Source: Pandoraea thiooxydans
GTDB taxonomy: Bacteria; Pseudomonadota; Gammaproteobacteria; Burkholderiales; Burkholderiaceae
Length of the DNA: 64,000 bases
Reading direction: 5' to 3'
NCBI RefSeq assembly: GCF_001931675.1
Contig: NZ_CP014839.1
Location: 806,001 to 870,000 of the forward strand
Shown: in pieces, positions 8,474 through 17,336 of the stretch
Layout: the number at the start of each line of letters is the position of its first letter
Numbering within the stretch: the first letter of the stretch is position 1
Notes under the pieces: generated by a model
The model's database searches: none
What the model was told of the DNA's origin: nothing
Seen by the model: the letters and a program-made list of their open reading frames with translations, nothing else
Position numbers and translations under genes: made by a program

Positions 8474-8613
8474 GTTTTGACTCCTGGGGATGGGACTAGC
8501 GGCAAAGACGGTGGCGCGCGCGCTGCCGGCCGCGATCGAGCCGGTGCAGCAAACGGCCGGCCTGCCTTAGGAGGGCGGCCGTGCGCATAAGTTCTGCTCG
8601 ACCATGATCGAGA

Positions 8614-9078
8614 TCAAGCCGGCAGCAGGCGGGTCGTGATGAACTCCCAGTGTTCAGGTGCGACGGGAGTAACCGACAGACGGTTACCTTTGGCAAGTAT
8701 TTGTAACGACGCTAATTCAGGAATGTCACGCAATTCGCTCAGCGGCAGCAGGGGAGTCTTGCGCACCAGCTTGACGTCGACGAGCACCCAGCGCGGCGCT
8801 TCCCGGGAGGCTTTCGGATCGTGGTAAGGACTGGCCGGGTCGAATTGCGTCGGATCCGGATAAGGCGTCGAGGCCACTTCCGCGATGCCGGCAATGCCGG
8901 GTACCGCGCAGCTGGAATGGTAGAACAGCACGCCGTCGCCGATTTGCATGCCGTCGCGCATGAAATTGCGCGCCTGATAGTTGCGTACGCCGGTCCAGGC
9001 CAGCGTCTGACGGGGGGCGTTGGCCAGATCGTCGATGCTGGCTTCTTCGGGTTCGGATTTCATCAGCCAATATTTCAT
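8614..9078 (-). CDS. EVE domain-containing protein
   Basis: A 154-residue single-domain EVE protein, starting MKYWLMKSEPEEASIDDL and containing WTGVRNYQARNFMRD and GVLFYHSSC, which are hallmark segments of the PUA-like EVE fold. EVE domains bind modified bases in nucleic acids, and the free-standing bacterial form is widespread. The start has AAGGAGT upstream. In many Burkholderiaceae this gene lies just past zapA and 6S RNA; here a ferritin-like gene lies between. Confidence 0.9.
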   Translation of the reverse strand: MKYWLMKSEPEEASIDDLANAPRQTLAWTGVRNYQARNFMRDGMQIGDGVLFYHSSCAVPGIAGIAEVASTPYPDPTQFDPASPYHDPKASREAPRWVLVDVKLVRKTPLLPLSELRDIPELASLQILAKGNRLSVTPVAPEHWEFITTRLLPA

Positions 9079-9411
9079 GCGTCAGGACTCCTTGGCGTGT
9101 CGCATACCACATTGTAGGGGAGTGAGGGCTTTGCCGCTTTGGAGGCCCGGTTCGATTTATTCTCTGAACCTCCGCACTGCACAAAACTCGAAGTTTTATT
9201 ATGCTTGGTGCATAGGGAGTAAAGCCGTCGAAGAAGGGCTTGGGTTTTTTGACTATCCTATAAATGAGGTTGCCGCAAAACGATTTTGGCGATGCTGCGC
9301 GGTGTAATCCCACCGGTCGACCGTCTCATCGGCATCGGTGTTTTACATCGTCGCCTGGCAGCACCGGCCCCGCACGAGCATACATGTGATAACCAGTCCT
9401 GGGAGATTTCC
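9079..9411. other. Intergenic region between EVE and ferritin-like genes
   Basis: A 333-base divergent spacer, noticeably more AT-rich than its surroundings between about 9150 and 9290. It contains a weak AAAACT-CGA-AGTTTT hairpin (9183-9197) and a TATAAA box (9259-9264) without a convincing -35. It presumably holds the promoters of both flanking genes. I see no conserved coding frame or RNA in it. Confidence 0.4.
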
Positions 9412-10209
9412 ATGTCAGCAGAGCCGACCGTAAGAACCGATGCATTTACCTTCTATGCTCTGGCAACGTTGTCGTTCGTCGAAAGCAGCGTTCCGGAGTT
9501 TGTCTCGACCTTGAACGTCATGTACGCGGACGATCCTGAAATGCGGGATTGGCTGCGCGAGACGTGGCTGCGAGAGGAGATCGAGCATGGCCGACTGGCG
9601 CGAACCTATATCGCAAGGACGTGGCCCGAGTTCGACTGGCAACCGGCTTACGAAGCGTTTCTGGTACGCTACAAGCCGCTTTGCGACGTCGAATACATGC
9701 GCCCGTCGCTGGCCCTCGAAGCACTGTCGCGCTGCGTCATCGAAACCGAAACTGCGATGATCTACCGCTGTCTCGAAGCCGAGATGACGGATCCCGAGCT
9801 CAAGGCGATGATGCGCAAGCTCAGCAGCGAGGAGGTTGGGCACTACCGTTATTTCCGCAAAACCTTCGACCGTTACAACGCGGCCGAGCGCCACGGCGTG
9901 ATTCGCCGGTTGCATACGATAGTCAAGCGCAGCGAAATGGTGCGCGACGAGGACATCTCCATTGCTTTCGAGCCCTTGAGTGACGCTGCTTTCTGGCGAG
10001 GGCCGAAGCCGTTCAAAGAAATGACGTGGCAGGAGTTCCTGGATGTGTCTGGCGATATGATGAAGCGACGCATGCCGGTCGAGGCTGCGACCCGGATGAT
10101 GTTCAAGCCGCTGGAAACGGGGGTCTGGTGGCGTGACAAGCCGACCCGCGCGCTGCTGTCGTTCATGGTCAAGCGGCAGTATCCGCAGCTTGCGGGCAGC
10201 GACGCCTAG
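9412..10209 (+). CDS. Ferritin-like (diiron fold) protein of unknown function
   Basis: A 265-residue, mainly helical protein. Two glutamate/histidine motifs suggest a ferritin-like carboxylate diiron site: REEIEHGRL near residue 54 and SSEEVGHYRYF near residue 142, with further glutamates in the intervening ETETAMIYR helix. The start at 9412 is set by GGGAGA upstream; earlier in-frame codons give an unconserved extension. No signal peptide is seen. The C-terminal third, rich in Trp/Arg, matches nothing I recognise. It ends just before a strong bidirectional terminator shared with the 6S RNA/zapA side. Function unknown. Confidence 0.7.
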   Translation: MSAEPTVRTDAFTFYALATLSFVESSVPEFVSTLNVMYADDPEMRDWLRETWLREEIEHGRLARTYIARTWPEFDWQPAYEAFLVRYKPLCDVEYMRPSLALEALSRCVIETETAMIYRCLEAEMTDPELKAMMRKLSSEEVGHYRYFRKTFDRYNAAERHGVIRRLHTIVKRSEMVRDEDISIAFEPLSDAAFWRGPKPFKEMTWQEFLDVSGDMMKRRMPVEAATRMMFKPLETGVWWRDKPTRALLSFMVKRQYPQLAGSDA

Positions 10210-10226
10210 CCCGCTGGTGATGTAAG

Positions 10227-10268
10227 TAAAAAAGCCGGCTTGCGAAGATTCGCAAGCCGGCTTTTTTG
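10227..10268. terminator. Bidirectional rho-independent terminator
   Basis: A near-perfect 16-bp stem (10231-10246 with 10249-10264) is flanked by A-tract on the left and T-tract on the right, so it can work in both directions. It separates the ferritin-like gene from the 6S RNA transcript. Confidence 0.85.
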
Positions 10269-10305
10269 CGACGCCAGCACCGTGCGCAATCGCGCCCCAA
10301 TGAGA

Positions 10306-10339
10306 AACGGCACTGCAAACGAAAGATTGCAGTGCCGTT
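10306..10339 (-). terminator. Hairpin ending the 6S RNA transcript
   Basis: A perfect 13-bp stem (arms 10306-10318 and 10327-10339) with an 8-base loop. On the minus strand it is followed only by a short T-rich TTTCTC, so it is either the 6S terminator or a processing hairpin. Confidence 0.5.
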
Positions 10340-10515
10340 GAGATAGGTCCCCACCTTAGCCGCTAGGCCGGCATCCTGAACCGTAAGGTTCAAGGTGGTC
10401 GCGGTTAGTAGCACATTGGGCTCATCAGACAGAGTGACGCTCACGCTTGTGCAACAAACTTCCGCAACCTGCATCCGATCATTGGTTCAAGGAATTTACG
10501 ACCTTCGCGAACCAG
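10340..10515 (-). ncRNA. ssrS: 6S RNA
   Basis: Minus-strand sequence around 10345-10405 reads CCACCTTGAACC-TTAC-GGTTCAGG followed by GCCGGCCTAGCGGC. This matches the 3' half of E. coli 6S RNA (CACCTTGAACC, GGTTCA, then GCCTGCGGCGGC). The position immediately downstream of zapA on the same strand is the conserved location of ssrS in proteobacteria. 6S RNA binds sigma70 holoenzyme and acts as a promoter mimic in stationary phase. The ends are approximate because the closing stem was judged by eye. Confidence 0.75.
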
Positions 10516-10577
10516 GCAGGGAGAAACAATCATGCCACGCAAGAAGCGGCTTTGCAACCTTGCCGCACCTGCTTTTA

Positions 10578-10889
10578 TCAGGCTTGATACTGGTCGATGA
10601 CCTGATCCAGCCTTTCATTCATGTGTTCAATTGTACGCTGGATTTCTTCGGCGGGAAACGCTTGTCCAGCGTTCACGCTCTTTTGTAGATTAAGCAATTC
10701 CGATGCCAAGCTCAGCGCCGCCATCACGGCGATACGGTCGGTGCCGCGCACGCTGCTTTGCGCGCGCAACTTGCTCATTTCCTCGTCGACCTTGGCGACG
10801 GCGGCGCGCAGATCGTTCTCGAGTTCCGGCTGACAAGCAAGCCGATAGGACTGGCCGGCAATGGCCACTTCGATCTGTTTGGTGCTCAT
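10578..10889 (-). CDS. zapA: Cell division protein ZapA
   Basis: A 103-residue ZapA that binds FtsZ and promotes Z-ring bundling. The N-terminal STKQIEVAIAGQSYRLACQPE head domain and the RIAVMAALSLASELL coiled-coil helix are characteristic. The start overlaps the stop of the upstream zapB-like gene (ATGA type), so the two are co-translated. 6S RNA follows directly downstream. Confidence 0.92.
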   Translation of the reverse strand: MSTKQIEVAIAGQSYRLACQPELENDLRAAVAKVDEEMSKLRAQSSVRGTDRIAVMAALSLASELLNLQKSVNAGQAFPAEEIQRTIEHMNERLDQVIDQYQA

Positions 10890-11191
10890 ACGTTCTCACC
10901 TCCCTGCAGCAGGTCGAGTTGACCTTCGGCGGGGCTATTGTGCGGGAGTTTTTCCAGGATGGCGTTGAGCCGCACCTGGGCTTCATCGATTTTGGCGGCG
11001 AGCTGATCGCGCTGCAGACGCAACTGATCGCGCTCATGCCGCAGTTGCTCGGTATTGGCCAGCACTTGTTCGTGTTCGTGGCGCACCCGTTCGAGCTCAC
11101 TTTGCAGCGCCTGGTTGTGTTGATGAAAGCGGTGGCTGATCGACACCAATTGTTCGATTCTCTCAGTCAGTCGTTCGAGTTCGGTAAGCAT
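10886..11191 (-). CDS. ZapB-like coiled-coil cell division protein (TIGR02449 type)
   Basis: A 101-residue protein that is almost entirely coiled coil (LTELERLTERIEQLVSISH to about residue 75), rich in Glu/Gln/Arg/Leu heptads. It overlaps zapA by 4 bases. Proteins of this kind next to zapA are annotated as ZapB-like or TIGR02449. Similarity is structural rather than by motif, so the exact role in division is inferred from position. Confidence 0.75.
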   Translation of the reverse strand: MLTELERLTERIEQLVSISHRFHQHNQALQSELERVRHEHEQVLANTEQLRHERDQLRLQRDQLAAKIDEAQVRLNAILEKLPHNSPAEGQLDLLQGGENV

Positions 11192-11310
11192 AGGGGCTGC
11201 ATCCTCGTGAATGGCCTACATTCTAACGGAATCATAGGGCTTTCCAGTAAGAAGCTGTAACAAAACTTCATTTATGCGCCGATCGTGATTCTTGCCCGGC
11301 GGCGGTCGAA

Positions 11311-11339
11311 TTGACGTGAACGGCAAGCGCGCCTAAACT
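11311..11339 (+). promoter_or_regulatory. Sigma70 promoter of the btuB operon
   Basis: TTGACG (11311-11316), a 17-base spacer and TAAACT (11334-11339) predict transcription starting near 11346, exactly at the 5' edge of the cobalamin riboswitch. Confidence 0.6.
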
Positions 11340-11344
11340 TGCAG

Positions 11345-11552
11345 CGCTTTGGTGCTCGCGCTGGGCTTTTTGCCCGCGCAGTTAAACGGGAAACAGGGAG
11401 CCGTGTCCGCTCGGATCGGGCCAACCTGTGCTGCCCCCGCAACGGTAAGCAACCTTCTCTGGCATGCGCCGGAGACCAGTCACTCAAGCGCCACTGCGAT
11501 CGCGGGAAGGCGGGTGTGCTGCGGTTGCCAGCCCGGATACCGGCCGAAGCGA
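11345..11552 (+). promoter_or_regulatory. Cobalamin riboswitch
   Basis: The conserved core elements occur in order: AAACGGGAA (about 11392), the GCTGCCCCCGCAACGGTAAG box (11429-11449), CACTGC...CGGGAAGGC (about 11491-11513) and the B12 box AGCCCGGATACCGGCC (11530-11545). Adenosylcobalamin binding normally represses expression, here of btuB and the downstream uptake and salvage genes. About 170 bases separate the aptamer from the btuB ATG and would hold the expression platform; no T-tract terminator is obvious, so control may be at translation initiation. Confidence 0.92.
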
Positions 11553-11725
11553 GTCGGGGAATGGCGCGAGCGGAGGGCTTCGCACCAGTCGGGTGACCGT
11601 GCCGTCATAAGCCGGAGCCTGCGGCTGCGCGATCAGCGCCGCGCGCGTGACATTCCCTGTTTGCCACCGGCTTGCGGGGGAGCAGGCCGGAGGCATTGCC
11701 TCTGTCACGGAAAATCATTACTCCA

Positions 11726-13606
11726 ATGCGTCTTCACGCCAATGCGGCCGCGCTCTTCGCGCTGGCCGGTCTGCCGGCGCTCTTTGCCGGCGTTGCCAAC
11801 GCCCAGACTGCCGAGCCGGTTGCAGCGCTCGATCCCACCGTGGTGACGGCTTCACGCACCGCACAAAAACTGAGTGACACGCTTGCCAGCACAACGGTCA
11901 TTTCTCATCGGCAGATTCAGGATAGCCAGGCGGCCGACCTGCCCGAACTGTTGCGCAGCGTGGCTGGCATCGAGATGGTCCAGACCGGCGGCCCCGGGTC
12001 GCAGGCGAGCATTTTCATGCGCGGCGCCAACTCGAGCCAGGTGCTGGTTCTGATCGACGGCGTGCCGGTGAGTTCTGCCACGACCGGCCTGACCGAGATC
12101 GACCAGATTCCCGCCAGCCAGATCGACCATATCGAAATCGTGCGCGGCAATGTCTCGGCACTGTATGGCTCGCAGGCAATTGGCGGCGTGATTCAGATTT
12201 TCACCAAGCATGGCGGCTACCACCGGCCGCGCGCGAGCGCCGAGCTGAGTTATGGCTCCTACGATACGCGCCGCGCCCAGATCGGCTTGAGCGGTGCACT
12301 GGACAAGGCGGGCAAGACGCAATTCAGCCTGAACGCGTCGACTTACAAGACCCGTGGCTTTTCGGCGATCGATCCCGCGCAGGGCGCGATCGTCAATCCG
12401 GCCCCCGGGCAAGGCGCGAATCCGAACGACAACGGGTATGAGAACCGCAGCTTCTCGGCGCAATTGTCGCATCGCCTGAACGCGGACTGGGAAGTCGGTG
12501 CCAACTGGTTCCAGACCGACGGCACGGTCAGTTTCGACAACGCCTACGGATTGCCGACCGACATCAACGAGACCGACACGCGCGTGCGCCTGCTGTCGGC
12601 CTATGCGAAGGGCCATCTGACCAAGTGGTGGAGCACCCGGGCGACCGTGTCGCAAGGCAACGACGACAATGCCTCCTATTTGAACGCACAGGCCAACGGC
12701 GACTTCCACACCCGCACGCGACAGTTCGACTGGCAGAACGATTTCGCGCTGAGTGCCAACCAGTCGCTGCAAGCTGGCTATGAGCATCAGAATCAGGACG
12801 TCAGCGCGTCTACTGCATATGCCGCTACCACGCGACGTGTCGATTCCGTGTTCGCCGGCTACCTGGGAAAATTCGGCCGGAACCAGTTGCAGTTGAACGT
12901 GCGGCGTGACGTGTATTCGGACTTCGGCGGCGCCAATTCCTACTATGCCGGGTACGGCTTCTCTCTGACGCCGCAGTGGAAGCTGCTGGCCAGCCTGAGC
13001 GACGCATTTCGCGCGCCGACCTTCAACGAGCTCTATTACCCGGGCTACGGCAACGCGAATTTGCTGCCCGAGCGCGCACATTCGCTGGAGTTCGGCGTAC
13101 AGCATAGTTCAGCGCTCGGCACCGTGCGCGTCAATGTGTTCCGCACGCGGTACAGCGACCTGATCAACGCCGATGCGCAGAACGGCTACCTCGCGGGGAA
13201 TATCGACAGCGCCGAAGTCAAGGGCGTCGAGACGATCTACATGGGGAATCTGGCTGGCGTCGATGTAAATTTGAACGCCACGCTGCAAAGTCCGGTGGAT
13301 AATGCCAACGACACGCTGCTGCCACGCCGCGCCCGGCGCTTCGCTCGTGTTTCGCTGGCGCGCAAAATCGGTGGCGTGCGCTGGGGCGCCGAATGGCTGG
13401 TCAGCTCCAGGCGACTCGACGGTGCCACGCCGTACACGCTGGGCGGCTACGGTATCGTCAATCTGAGCGCGCGATACGACATCAACAAATCCTGGTACGT
13501 CGCCGCGCGTCTGGACAACGTTTTCAACAAGGCTTACGAGCTTGCATACAGTTACAACACGACCGGACGCGCTGCCTATGTCACGCTTGGCTGGCATCCT
13601 CGCTAG
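11726..13606 (+). CDS. btuB: TonB-dependent vitamin B12 receptor BtuB
   Basis: A 626-residue outer-membrane receptor. A signal peptide (MRLHANAAALFALAGLPALF... cleaved after VANA) is followed by a TonB-box-like TVVTASR, a plug domain (IFMRGANSSQVLVLIDGVPV, VRGNVSALYGSQAIGGVIQI) and a 22-strand barrel with FRAPTFNELYYPGYGN and C-terminal AYVTLGWHPR. The ATG at 11726 is chosen because it begins the signal peptide; an upstream in-frame start would bury it. It lies under the cobalamin riboswitch and leads btuC and btuD, which supports cobalamin rather than iron-siderophore uptake. Confidence 0.92.
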   Translation: MRLHANAAALFALAGLPALFAGVANAQTAEPVAALDPTVVTASRTAQKLSDTLASTTVISHRQIQDSQAADLPELLRSVAGIEMVQTGGPGSQASIFMRGANSSQVLVLIDGVPVSSATTGLTEIDQIPASQIDHIEIVRGNVSALYGSQAIGGVIQIFTKHGGYHRPRASAELSYGSYDTRRAQIGLSGALDKAGKTQFSLNASTYKTRGFSAIDPAQGAIVNPAPGQGANPNDNGYENRSFSAQLSHRLNADWEVGANWFQTDGTVSFDNAYGLPTDINETDTRVRLLSAYAKGHLTKWWSTRATVSQGNDDNASYLNAQANGDFHTRTRQFDWQNDFALSANQSLQAGYEHQNQDVSASTAYAATTRRVDSVFAGYLGKFGRNQLQLNVRRDVYSDFGGANSYYAGYGFSLTPQWKLLASLSDAFRAPTFNELYYPGYGNANLLPERAHSLEFGVQHSSALGTVRVNVFRTRYSDLINADAQNGYLAGNIDSAEVKGVETIYMGNLAGVDVNLNATLQSPVDNANDTLLPRRARRFARVSLARKIGGVRWGAEWLVSSRRLDGATPYTLGGYGIVNLSARYDINKSWYVAARLDNVFNKAYELAYSYNTTGRAAYVTLGWHPR

Positions 13607-13627
13607 GCGCGCGCCGGGCGCAGCGTC

Positions 13628-14623
13628 ATGACGCTGCGCCGCGCTGCGCTCATCTGGTGCGTGCTGGCGCTGGCCGCTGCGCTGGCGCTGGCCGCATCGC
13701 TCATGCTCGGCAGCGTGCGGGTGCCGGCCGGTGCGCTGCTCGACCTGCTGCGCGGGCGCGTCGACGGGTTGGCCGGCGGCGTGGTGCTCGACCTGCGCCT
13801 GCCGCGCGCGTTGTCGGCTTTTGCCTGTGGCGGGTTGCTGGCGCTGGCCGGCGCGCTGATGCAGGTGCTGCTGCGCAATCCGCTGGCCGACCCGTATGTG
13901 CTCGGCGTCTCGGGTGGCGCGGGCGTGTTCGCACTGTTGGCGCTGCTCTTGGCATTGCCGGCGATCTGGGTACAGGCCAGCGCATTCGTGGGCGCATTAT
14001 TGGCGATCTCGCTGGTGATGGCCCTGGCGCGGCAAGACTTCCTGCGGGCCGATTCCATCGACGGCAGCCCGCGGTTGTTGCTCACCGGCGTGGTGCTGGC
14101 GACTGGCTGGGGGGCGGCGGCCGCCTTGATTTTGACGCTGGCGCCTGACGCCGGATTGCGCGGCATGCTGTTCTGGCTCACCGGCGATCTGAATGGTGCG
14201 AGCCACGGCTGGCCGGCGGTCGCGGTCCTGGCGCTGTTGCTGCTGGTGAGCTACCCGTCGGCGCATCGTCTCAACGCGCTGCTGCGCGGCGAGACGGTGG
14301 CGCAGTCAGTTGGGGTGGCGGTGGCGCCGCTGCGGCTGCGCATTTACCTGGTGGCGTCGCTGGCGACTGCGGTGGCTGTCACCACGGCTGGCGCGATCGG
14401 GTTTGTCGGCCTCGTGATTCCGCACATGCTGCGCCTGGCGTTCGGCAACGACCAGCGCATGCTGCTGCCGGCCGCCGTACTTGGCGGCGGCACGCTGCTG
14501 ATGGCGGCCGACCTGGCCGCTCGCACGGTGATCGCGCCAGCGCAATTGCCGGTTGGCATCATCACCGCACTGGTGGGCGTGCCGGTGTTCCTGTGGCTGC
14601 TGCTGCGCAGGCGGGGGCGATGA
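13628..14623 (+). CDS. btuC: Cobalamin ABC transporter permease BtuC (FecCD family)
   Basis: A 331-residue inner-membrane permease with about ten hydrophobic helices. FecCD hallmarks are present: RLPRALSAFACGGLLALAGA near residue 60, NPLADPYVLGVSGGAG near residue 88, and GAIGFVGLVIPHMLRL near residue 257, the coupling region with the ATPase. It lies 21 bases after btuB, and its stop overlaps the ATPase start. The predicted substrate is cobalamin or cobinamide, from the riboswitch and neighbours. Confidence 0.9.
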   Translation: MTLRRAALIWCVLALAAALALAASLMLGSVRVPAGALLDLLRGRVDGLAGGVVLDLRLPRALSAFACGGLLALAGALMQVLLRNPLADPYVLGVSGGAGVFALLALLLALPAIWVQASAFVGALLAISLVMALARQDFLRADSIDGSPRLLLTGVVLATGWGAAAALILTLAPDAGLRGMLFWLTGDLNGASHGWPAVAVLALLLLVSYPSAHRLNALLRGETVAQSVGVAVAPLRLRIYLVASLATAVAVTTAGAIGFVGLVIPHMLRLAFGNDQRMLLPAAVLGGGTLLMAADLAARTVIAPAQLPVGIITALVGVPVFLWLLLRRRGR

Positions 14624-15477
14624 CAGCGGCTGATGCCCCTCTGATCACGCTCGCCTTGTGCCTGCGGGCCGACGAACGGACCCTGATAAGCGATTTGAAT
14701 ATGACTTGCGGGGCAGGCCAGATATGGTGCGTGGCCGGTCCCAATGGCGCGGGCAAAACGACGCTGCTTCATACCTTGGCGGGCTTGCGTCGCCGCCAGG
14801 CAGGCGAGACGGGCGAAGTGTCGCTGGCCGGCCGGCCGCTATCCCGGTGGCGGCCCGAAGCGCTGGCCCGGCAGCGCGCCTTTATGCCGCAGCAGGCGCA
14901 CGACGCATTTGGCGTGACGGTGTTGGAGACCGTGCTGGCTGGCCGTCATCCCTATCTGGTGCAGGGCCGCTGGGGCACCTGGGAGAGTGCCGCCGATGTC
15001 GCACACGCGCAGGCGGCGTTGCAGGCATTGGCGCTCCTGCCGCTGGCCGGACGAGACATCACCACGCTGTCGGGCGGCGAGCGCCAACGGGTCAGGCTCG
15101 CCGCGCTGCTGGCGCAGCAGACGCCCGTGATGATGCTCGATGAGCCAGTGGCGCATCTGGACCTGCACCATCAGATCGAGTGTCTGCAAATCCTGGCGCG
15201 GCACGTCGCCCGGACGGGCGGGCCGGTGCTGTTTTCCTGCCACGATCTGAATCTCGGCCGGCGCTTCGCCACGCACGCGTTGCTGCTCGATGGCCGCGGC
15301 GGCTGGCGCGCCGGCCCGGCCCGTGAGATTCTGTCGCCGGCCCATTGCAGCGAAGCATTTGGCTATCCGTTGATATTGCTGCGCGACGGTCCCCACGAGG
15401 CGCTGATTCCCGCGGTGGGCGACGAACAGGCATCCGTTCGGCAGGATATCCGTGCACAACCCGGTGTTGAACCTTGA
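14620..15477 (+). CDS. btuD: Cobalamin ABC transporter ATP-binding protein BtuD
   Basis: A 285-residue ABC ATPase with Walker A GPNGAGKTT near residue 42, Q-loop FMPQQAHDAFG, signature LSGGERQRVRLA, Walker B VMMLDEPVAHLDL and switch histidine FSCHDLN. The ATG at 14620 overlaps the btuC stop (ATGA), giving coupled translation; an in-frame ATG at 14593 inside btuC is less likely. It powers B12 import with BtuC and the binding protein encoded at 17939-18868. Confidence 0.9.
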   Translation: MTAADAPLITLALCLRADERTLISDLNMTCGAGQIWCVAGPNGAGKTTLLHTLAGLRRRQAGETGEVSLAGRPLSRWRPEALARQRAFMPQQAHDAFGVTVLETVLAGRHPYLVQGRWGTWESAADVAHAQAALQALALLPLAGRDITTLSGGERQRVRLAALLAQQTPVMMLDEPVAHLDLHHQIECLQILARHVARTGGPVLFSCHDLNLGRRFATHALLLDGRGGWRAGPAREILSPAHCSEAFGYPLILLRDGPHEALIPAVGDEQASVRQDIRAQPGVEP

Positions 15478-15484
15478 GGCCCCC

Positions 15485-16549
15485 ATGACGACTCCCGCTA
15501 TGCCATTCGACTTTTCCATCCCGACGATCGACCCGCTCGAGCGCGCGCTGCAGCCGGAATTGCAACTGGCGATCGACCGCAAAACCAAACCGCCCGGCAG
15601 TCTTGGACAACTGGAGCGGGTCGCGCTGCAACTCGGCCTGATACAGCAAAGCGTGGCGCCGGTAGTGCGGCGGCCCGCGATGATCGTTTTCGCTGGCGAT
15701 CACGGCATCGCGCACGCCGGCGTGAGCCCCTACCCGCAGGCGGTGACGGCCCAGATGGTGCTCAACTTCCTGGCCGGCGGGGCCGCCATCAATGCGTTCT
15801 GCCGCCTCAATGACATGATGCTGGAGGTCGTCAATGCCGGTGTTGCGTCGGAGCTGCCGAGTCACCGCCAACTTGTCGATATGCCGATCGCTCTCGGCAC
15901 ACGCAGCTTCCTGGACGGACCGGCGATGAGCGGCGCTCAGTTGGCTCAGGCAATGGCCGCCGGCGCGGCCCGGGTCGAGCATCATGCGCGTCACGGCACC
16001 AACGTCATAGGATTTGGCGAAATGGGGATCGCCAATACGTCGTCGGCGGCATGCCTAATGCAACGCTTGTGCGGCTTGCCGCTGGAAGTGTGTGTCGGTC
16101 GCGGCACCGGGCTCGACGATGCGGGCCTGGCGCGCAAGCGCGAAATTCTGGCGCGCGCGCTGGTGCGCCACCCGATGGCGGCAGATCCGCTCGAGACGCT
16201 GGCGGTGTTCGGCGGTTTCGAGATCGCCATGATGACCGGCGCCTATCTGGCCGCGGCGCGCTCGCGCATGTTGATTCTGGTCGACGGCTTCATTGCCACC
16301 GCGGCGTTGCTGGTGGCGCAGGCGGTTGCGCCGGCGGTGCTCGATTATTGCGTGTTTTCTCACGCCTCCGATGAAACCGGGCACCGCGCGATGCTCGAGC
16401 GCCTGCATGCGCGGCCACTGCTGGCGCTCGACCTGCGACTCGGCGAGGGCACTGGCGCCGCGCTCGCGTTGCCGCTGGTGCGTGCGGCGGCGGCGTTCCT
16501 GGGCGAAATGGCGACGTTCGACGCCGCCGGCGTAAGCGATCGGGCGTAG
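15485..16549 (+). CDS. cobT: Nicotinate-nucleotide-dimethylbenzimidazole phosphoribosyltransferase
   Basis: A 354-residue CobT that activates the lower ligand by making alpha-ribazole 5'-phosphate. Family segments include KTKPPGSLGQLE near residue 38, FAGDHGIAHAGVSPYP near residue 70, GFGEMGIANTSSAA near residue 178, and VGRGTGLDD. The C-terminal catalytic glutamate region reads LRLGEGTGAALAL. The ATG at 15485 is 7 bases after the btuD stop. The usual family length is about 350 residues. Confidence 0.95.
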   Translation: MTTPAMPFDFSIPTIDPLERALQPELQLAIDRKTKPPGSLGQLERVALQLGLIQQSVAPVVRRPAMIVFAGDHGIAHAGVSPYPQAVTAQMVLNFLAGGAAINAFCRLNDMMLEVVNAGVASELPSHRQLVDMPIALGTRSFLDGPAMSGAQLAQAMAAGAARVEHHARHGTNVIGFGEMGIANTSSAACLMQRLCGLPLEVCVGRGTGLDDAGLARKREILARALVRHPMAADPLETLAVFGGFEIAMMTGAYLAAARSRMLILVDGFIATAALLVAQAVAPAVLDYCVFSHASDETGHRAMLERLHARPLLALDLRLGEGTGAALALPLVRAAAAFLGEMATFDAAGVSDRA

Positions 16550-16559
16550 GGCCGCACCG

Positions 16560-17336
16560 ATGCGAGCGTTTGCCTGGATGCGCGAGGAGCTTCGCTATGT
16601 GCTGACTGCACTGGGCTATTTCACGCGCATGCCGATCCCGGCCTGGGTCGGCTACGCGCCGCAGCAACTGAACGCGGCGGCGCGCTATTTCCCATTGGTT
16701 GGCGTGCTGGTGGGCGCAGTCGCTGCCGCCGTCTATGCCGCAGCGGCGCTTGCCTGGCCGCCGCGCGTGGCCATTTTGCTGAGCATGGCCGCTACGCTGA
16801 TGCTCACGGGGGGATTTCACGAGGACGGTCTGGCCGATTGTTGCGACGCCTTCGGCGGGGGCATGACGCGCGAGAAGACGCTCGAGATCATGCACGATTC
16901 GCGCATCGGCGCATTCGGCGCGCTCGGCCTGACGATCGCGCTGCTGCTGAAATGGGAGACCTTGGCACAAGTGCAACTGCGCCTGGGTTCGGCTGGCCTG
17001 CTATGGGCATTGGTGGCCGGCCACGCAGCCAGCCGCTGCGTGGCAATCAGCTATCTGCGCACGCTTGATTATGTGCGCGCCGAAGGCAAAGCCAAGCCGG
17101 TGGCGCAGCGGCTCGGCGATGGCGCATTGGGCTGGGCCTTGCTATCGGGCCTGCCGTGGCTGCTGTGGCCACGCTGGCAGGCGGGGCTCGCCGCGCTGGC
17201 GGTGCTGGTGGTGCTGCGCTGGTGGCTTGGTCGCTGGTTCGTGCGGCGCCTGGGTGGCTATACGGGCGATTGCCTTGGTTTCGCGCAGCAGATTTTCGAA
17301 CTGGCAATCTATCTGGTGCTGTGCGCATGGAGCTGA
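16560..17336 (+). CDS. cobS: Adenosylcobinamide-GDP ribazoletransferase (cobalamin synthase)
   Basis: A 258-residue polytopic membrane enzyme joining adenosylcobinamide-GDP to alpha-ribazole (phosphate). The N-terminal ALGYFTRMPIP and the metal-binding GGFHEDGLADCCDAFGGG motif near residue 85 are diagnostic. KTLEIMHDSRIGAFGA follows, and YTGDCLGF lies near the C-terminus. It starts 10 bases after cobT and its end overlaps the phosphatase gene. Confidence 0.95.
   Translation: MRAFAWMREELRYVLTALGYFTRMPIPAWVGYAPQQLNAAARYFPLVGVLVGAVAAAVYAAAALAWPPRVAILLSMAATLMLTGGFHEDGLADCCDAFGGGMTREKTLEIMHDSRIGAFGALGLTIALLLKWETLAQVQLRLGSAGLLWALVAGHAASRCVAISYLRTLDYVRAEGKAKPVAQRLGDGALGWALLSGLPWLLWPRWQAGLAALAVLVVLRWWLGRWFVRRLGGYTGDCLGFAQQIFELAIYLVLCAWS

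Noticed and set aside
8550-8582. GC-rich inverted sequence between SIMPL and EVE genes as terminator
   Set aside because: The GGCCGGCC...GGGCGGCC pairing is imperfect and lacks a T-tract; it is not strong enough to call.
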